This document shows, one piece after another, positions 15,408-16,365 of a DNA stretch of 16,365 nt (positions are counted from its first letter, which is position 1; each line of letters opens with the position of its first letter). Below the pieces are notes generated by a model that was given only the letters and a program-made list of their open reading frames with translations, ran no database searches and was not told the DNA's origin. The translations under genes were made by a program, and so were the position numbers. The stretch spans positions 1 to 16,365 of the forward strand of contig JAVKLI010000067.1 of NCBI GenBank assembly GCA_031539425.1, in the 5' to 3' direction. Origin of the DNA: UBA4416 sp031539425. Its GTDB lineage: Bacteria > Bacteroidota > Bacteroidia > B-17B0 > Aurantibacillaceae.

Positions 15408-16183
15408 GCACCCGTCCCGAACACCAAAAATGGAATGGCATTATATTACCAGTTAACCACCCATTTTGGAACACCCACCTGCCACCCAACGACTACGGCT
15501 GCCGCTGCACCGTAATACAAACAGACGACACCGCAGACAAACACGCACCCGAAGCAGATAGTATAAAAGACGTATTTAAAAACAACCCCGCCAAAACAGG
15601 TAAACTGTGGCACGAAATAGTGTATGAAAAAAACTTTACAGATAAACAAGAACTAAGAGCTATTAGAACCACAATAAGAGAATGGTTTGCACCCACACTT
15701 AACAAAATAAAACGAGCCAACCAGTTTTTTGTAAAATACCAACAAGGGCAAAGCACAGTTACCCAACACATACTAGTAGATACCACCAAAAGCGATTACG
15801 AAGAAGTGTTAGAAGTAGCCACCGCCTTTGCCAACCAAGGCAAACAAGCAGAACTACTACCAGAAATAAACGCCAAAGACAAAAAGCTAAGAAACCAAAT
15901 ATTGCAAAAATACAAGCAAGAAACAAAAAACCCCGACTTACGTGTGGATGGAAAATACTATGATGTGAAAGCGCCTGAGAATATTGAAAGGATTAATAAT
16001 AACGCTAATAAGGCAAGTAAGCAAGGTTGCATTGCCATAATACATAATAAACACTTAAAACTAGATGCGGATAAAATTGAAAGAGAATCAAACGAAATAC
16101 TTAAAAGTAAAGGGTATAAACAAAATGAAGTGTATTTTTACAGTAATGGCAAACTAAACGACTTTAACAATAAAATAGAATAA
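15287..16183 (+). CDS. Truncated MuF-like head protein with C-terminal nuclease-like toxin domain
   Basis: The open frame (298 codons, GTG at 15287) has three parts. Residues 1 to about 40 are an out-of-frame reading of the portal fragment and are probably not native. Residues 42-82 are the conserved end of a Mu gpF/MuF head-morphogenesis domain: R-P-E-H-x-x-W-N-G-I, then P-V-x-x-P-F-W-N-T-H-x-P-P-N-x-Y-G-C-R-C, with both cysteines (72, 74) present. After a linker with N-P-A-K-T-G-K-L, residues about 160-298 look like a polymorphic-toxin nuclease: a helix Y-E-E-V-L-E-V-A, L-L-P-E-I-N, then N-P-D-L-R-V-D-G-K-Y-Y-D-V-K-A-P (215-230), with D217, D226 and K228 fitting a PD-(D/E)xK site as in CdiA-type tRNA/DNA nuclease tails. 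Without its N-terminal half it is unlikely to work as a head protein. Confidence 0.68.
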   Translation: MAQRTHRLANGSLCTLCRKTQNLFVTRVVRRYYTRCPPYCRTRPEHQKWNGIILPVNHPFWNTHLPPNDYGCRCTVIQTDDTADKHAPEADSIKDVFKNNPAKTGKLWHEIVYEKNFTDKQELRAIRTTIREWFAPTLNKIKRANQFFVKYQQGQSTVTQHILVDTTKSDYEEVLEVATAFANQGKQAELLPEINAKDKKLRNQILQKYKQETKNPDLRVDGKYYDVKAPENIERINNNANKASKQGCIAIIHNKHLKLDADKIERESNEILKSKGYKQNEVYFYSNGKLNDFNNKIE

Positions 16184-16197
16184 AATAAAAGGCGGGT
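16184..16197 (-). mobile_element. Presumed end of the IS30-family element
   Basis: The 14 bases between the MuF/toxin stop and the transposase stop (16198) should contain the IS terminus. Sequence around GCATTTATAACTTGAACCCGCC (minus strand, split across the gene end) resembles the terminal region of Bacteroidota IS30 copies. The exact border and inverted repeat cannot be fixed because the other end is outside the window. Confidence 0.35.
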
Positions 16198-16365
16198 TCA
16201 AGTTATAAATGCAATTTTTCGTCCCTTGTTTTTAATTGTTTGTAAATATACTTCTTTAGGGGTTAAATATCCAAATCTTTTTCGTGGCCTGTTGTTTAAT
16301 TTAGCTTCTACTACTTGTATTTGCTCTTGAGTTAGGTTTTTAAATGAGTTTTTCTTTGGACAATA
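16198..16365 (-). CDS. IS30-family transposase, C-terminal 55 residues (runs off the right edge)
   Basis: On the minus strand the frame is open from the window edge to a TGA at 16198-16200. It encodes L-T-Q-E-Q-I-Q-V-V-E-A-K-L-N-N-R-P-R-K-R, then F-G-Y-L-T-P-K-E-V-Y, and ends K-I-A-F-I-T. The L-N-N-R-P-R-K-R-x-G-x-x-T-P-x-E-V block is the well-known C-terminal signature of IS30-family DDE transposases, just after the last catalytic glutamate. The catalytic D, D and E and the N-terminal helix-turn-helix lie outside the window. It points toward the phage remnant and ends 15 bases past that ORF's stop. Confidence 0.9.
   Translation of the reverse strand, partial: YCPKKNSFKNLTQEQIQVVEAKLNNRPRKRFGYLTPKEVYLQTIKNKGRKIAFIT

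Larger units (their letters stand above)
15285..16183 (+). mobile_element. Mu-like prophage remnant (portal::MuF deletion scar)
   Basis: The remnant combines a portal fragment and the MuF/toxin fragment. These two genes are adjacent in Mu-like phages, so their truncated ends joined out of frame near 15402-15412 point to one internal deletion. The strand is visibly richer in C (many CCC, CAC, GCC words) from 15288 to about 15930, then returns toward the A/T-rich base use of the host in the toxin tail. No integrase, tail genes or phage ends are visible. Confidence 0.58.

Noticed and set aside
15446..15789. Two minus-strand open frames with hydrophobic translations opposite the MuF/toxin ORF
   Set aside because: They are the complement of C-rich phage codons, which gives runs of V, G and F. 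The plus-strand frame has clear MuF motifs.

Overview
The window looks like a fragment of an AT-rich Bacteroidota genome. The evidence is Bacteroidota-type lipoproteins and secreted TPR proteins, genes that mostly lack Shine-Dalgarno sequences, one good Bacteroidota sigma-type promoter (TTG-18 nt-TAnnTTTG) ahead of tatA, a GldI-like FKBP lipoprotein, and the ruvX/DUF423/aroC cluster. I cannot place it below phylum. Both edges lie inside insertion sequences. The left edge holds the first codons of an IS4-type transposase (minus strand) and the right edge holds the last 55 codons of an IS30-family transposase (minus strand). The window is therefore probably a contig or segment bounded by two repeats.

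Layout. (1) 1-134: 5' end of an IS4-like element, with a strong hairpin terminator between its presumed end and the transposase start. (2) 248-2081: a sodium:solute symporter and a small orphan ORF. (3) 2220-5619: a compact envelope operon of two tandem paralogous CsgG-domain/TPR lipoproteins (both 334 aa with the chosen starts) and an exported LPP20-like protein that appears to use a TTG start. (4) 5678-8132: an M16 peptidase homologue that lacks the zinc motif, and a family 4 glycosyltransferase. (5) 8425-11380: a secreted TPR protein, then on the minus strand an FKBP lipoprotein overlapping tatA, and a PstS-like lipoprotein. (6) 11441-15198: a tight plus-strand housekeeping run, ruvX - DUF423 - aroC - DAACS symporter - rimM, with overlaps or gaps of only a few bases.

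(7) 15285-16183 is the most unusual part. It is a Mu-like prophage remnant. A piece of the portal protein (DUF935/gp29-like), readable only in one frame, abuts in another frame the C-terminal half of a MuF-type head-morphogenesis protein. The MuF part ends in a nuclease-like polymorphic-toxin domain with a PD...DxK signature. Portal and F genes are neighbours in Mu-like phages, so one internal deletion explains the junction. The IS30 copy sits directly after the toxin stop, so no immunity gene is visible where one would be expected.

No rRNA, tRNA or CRISPR array was seen.
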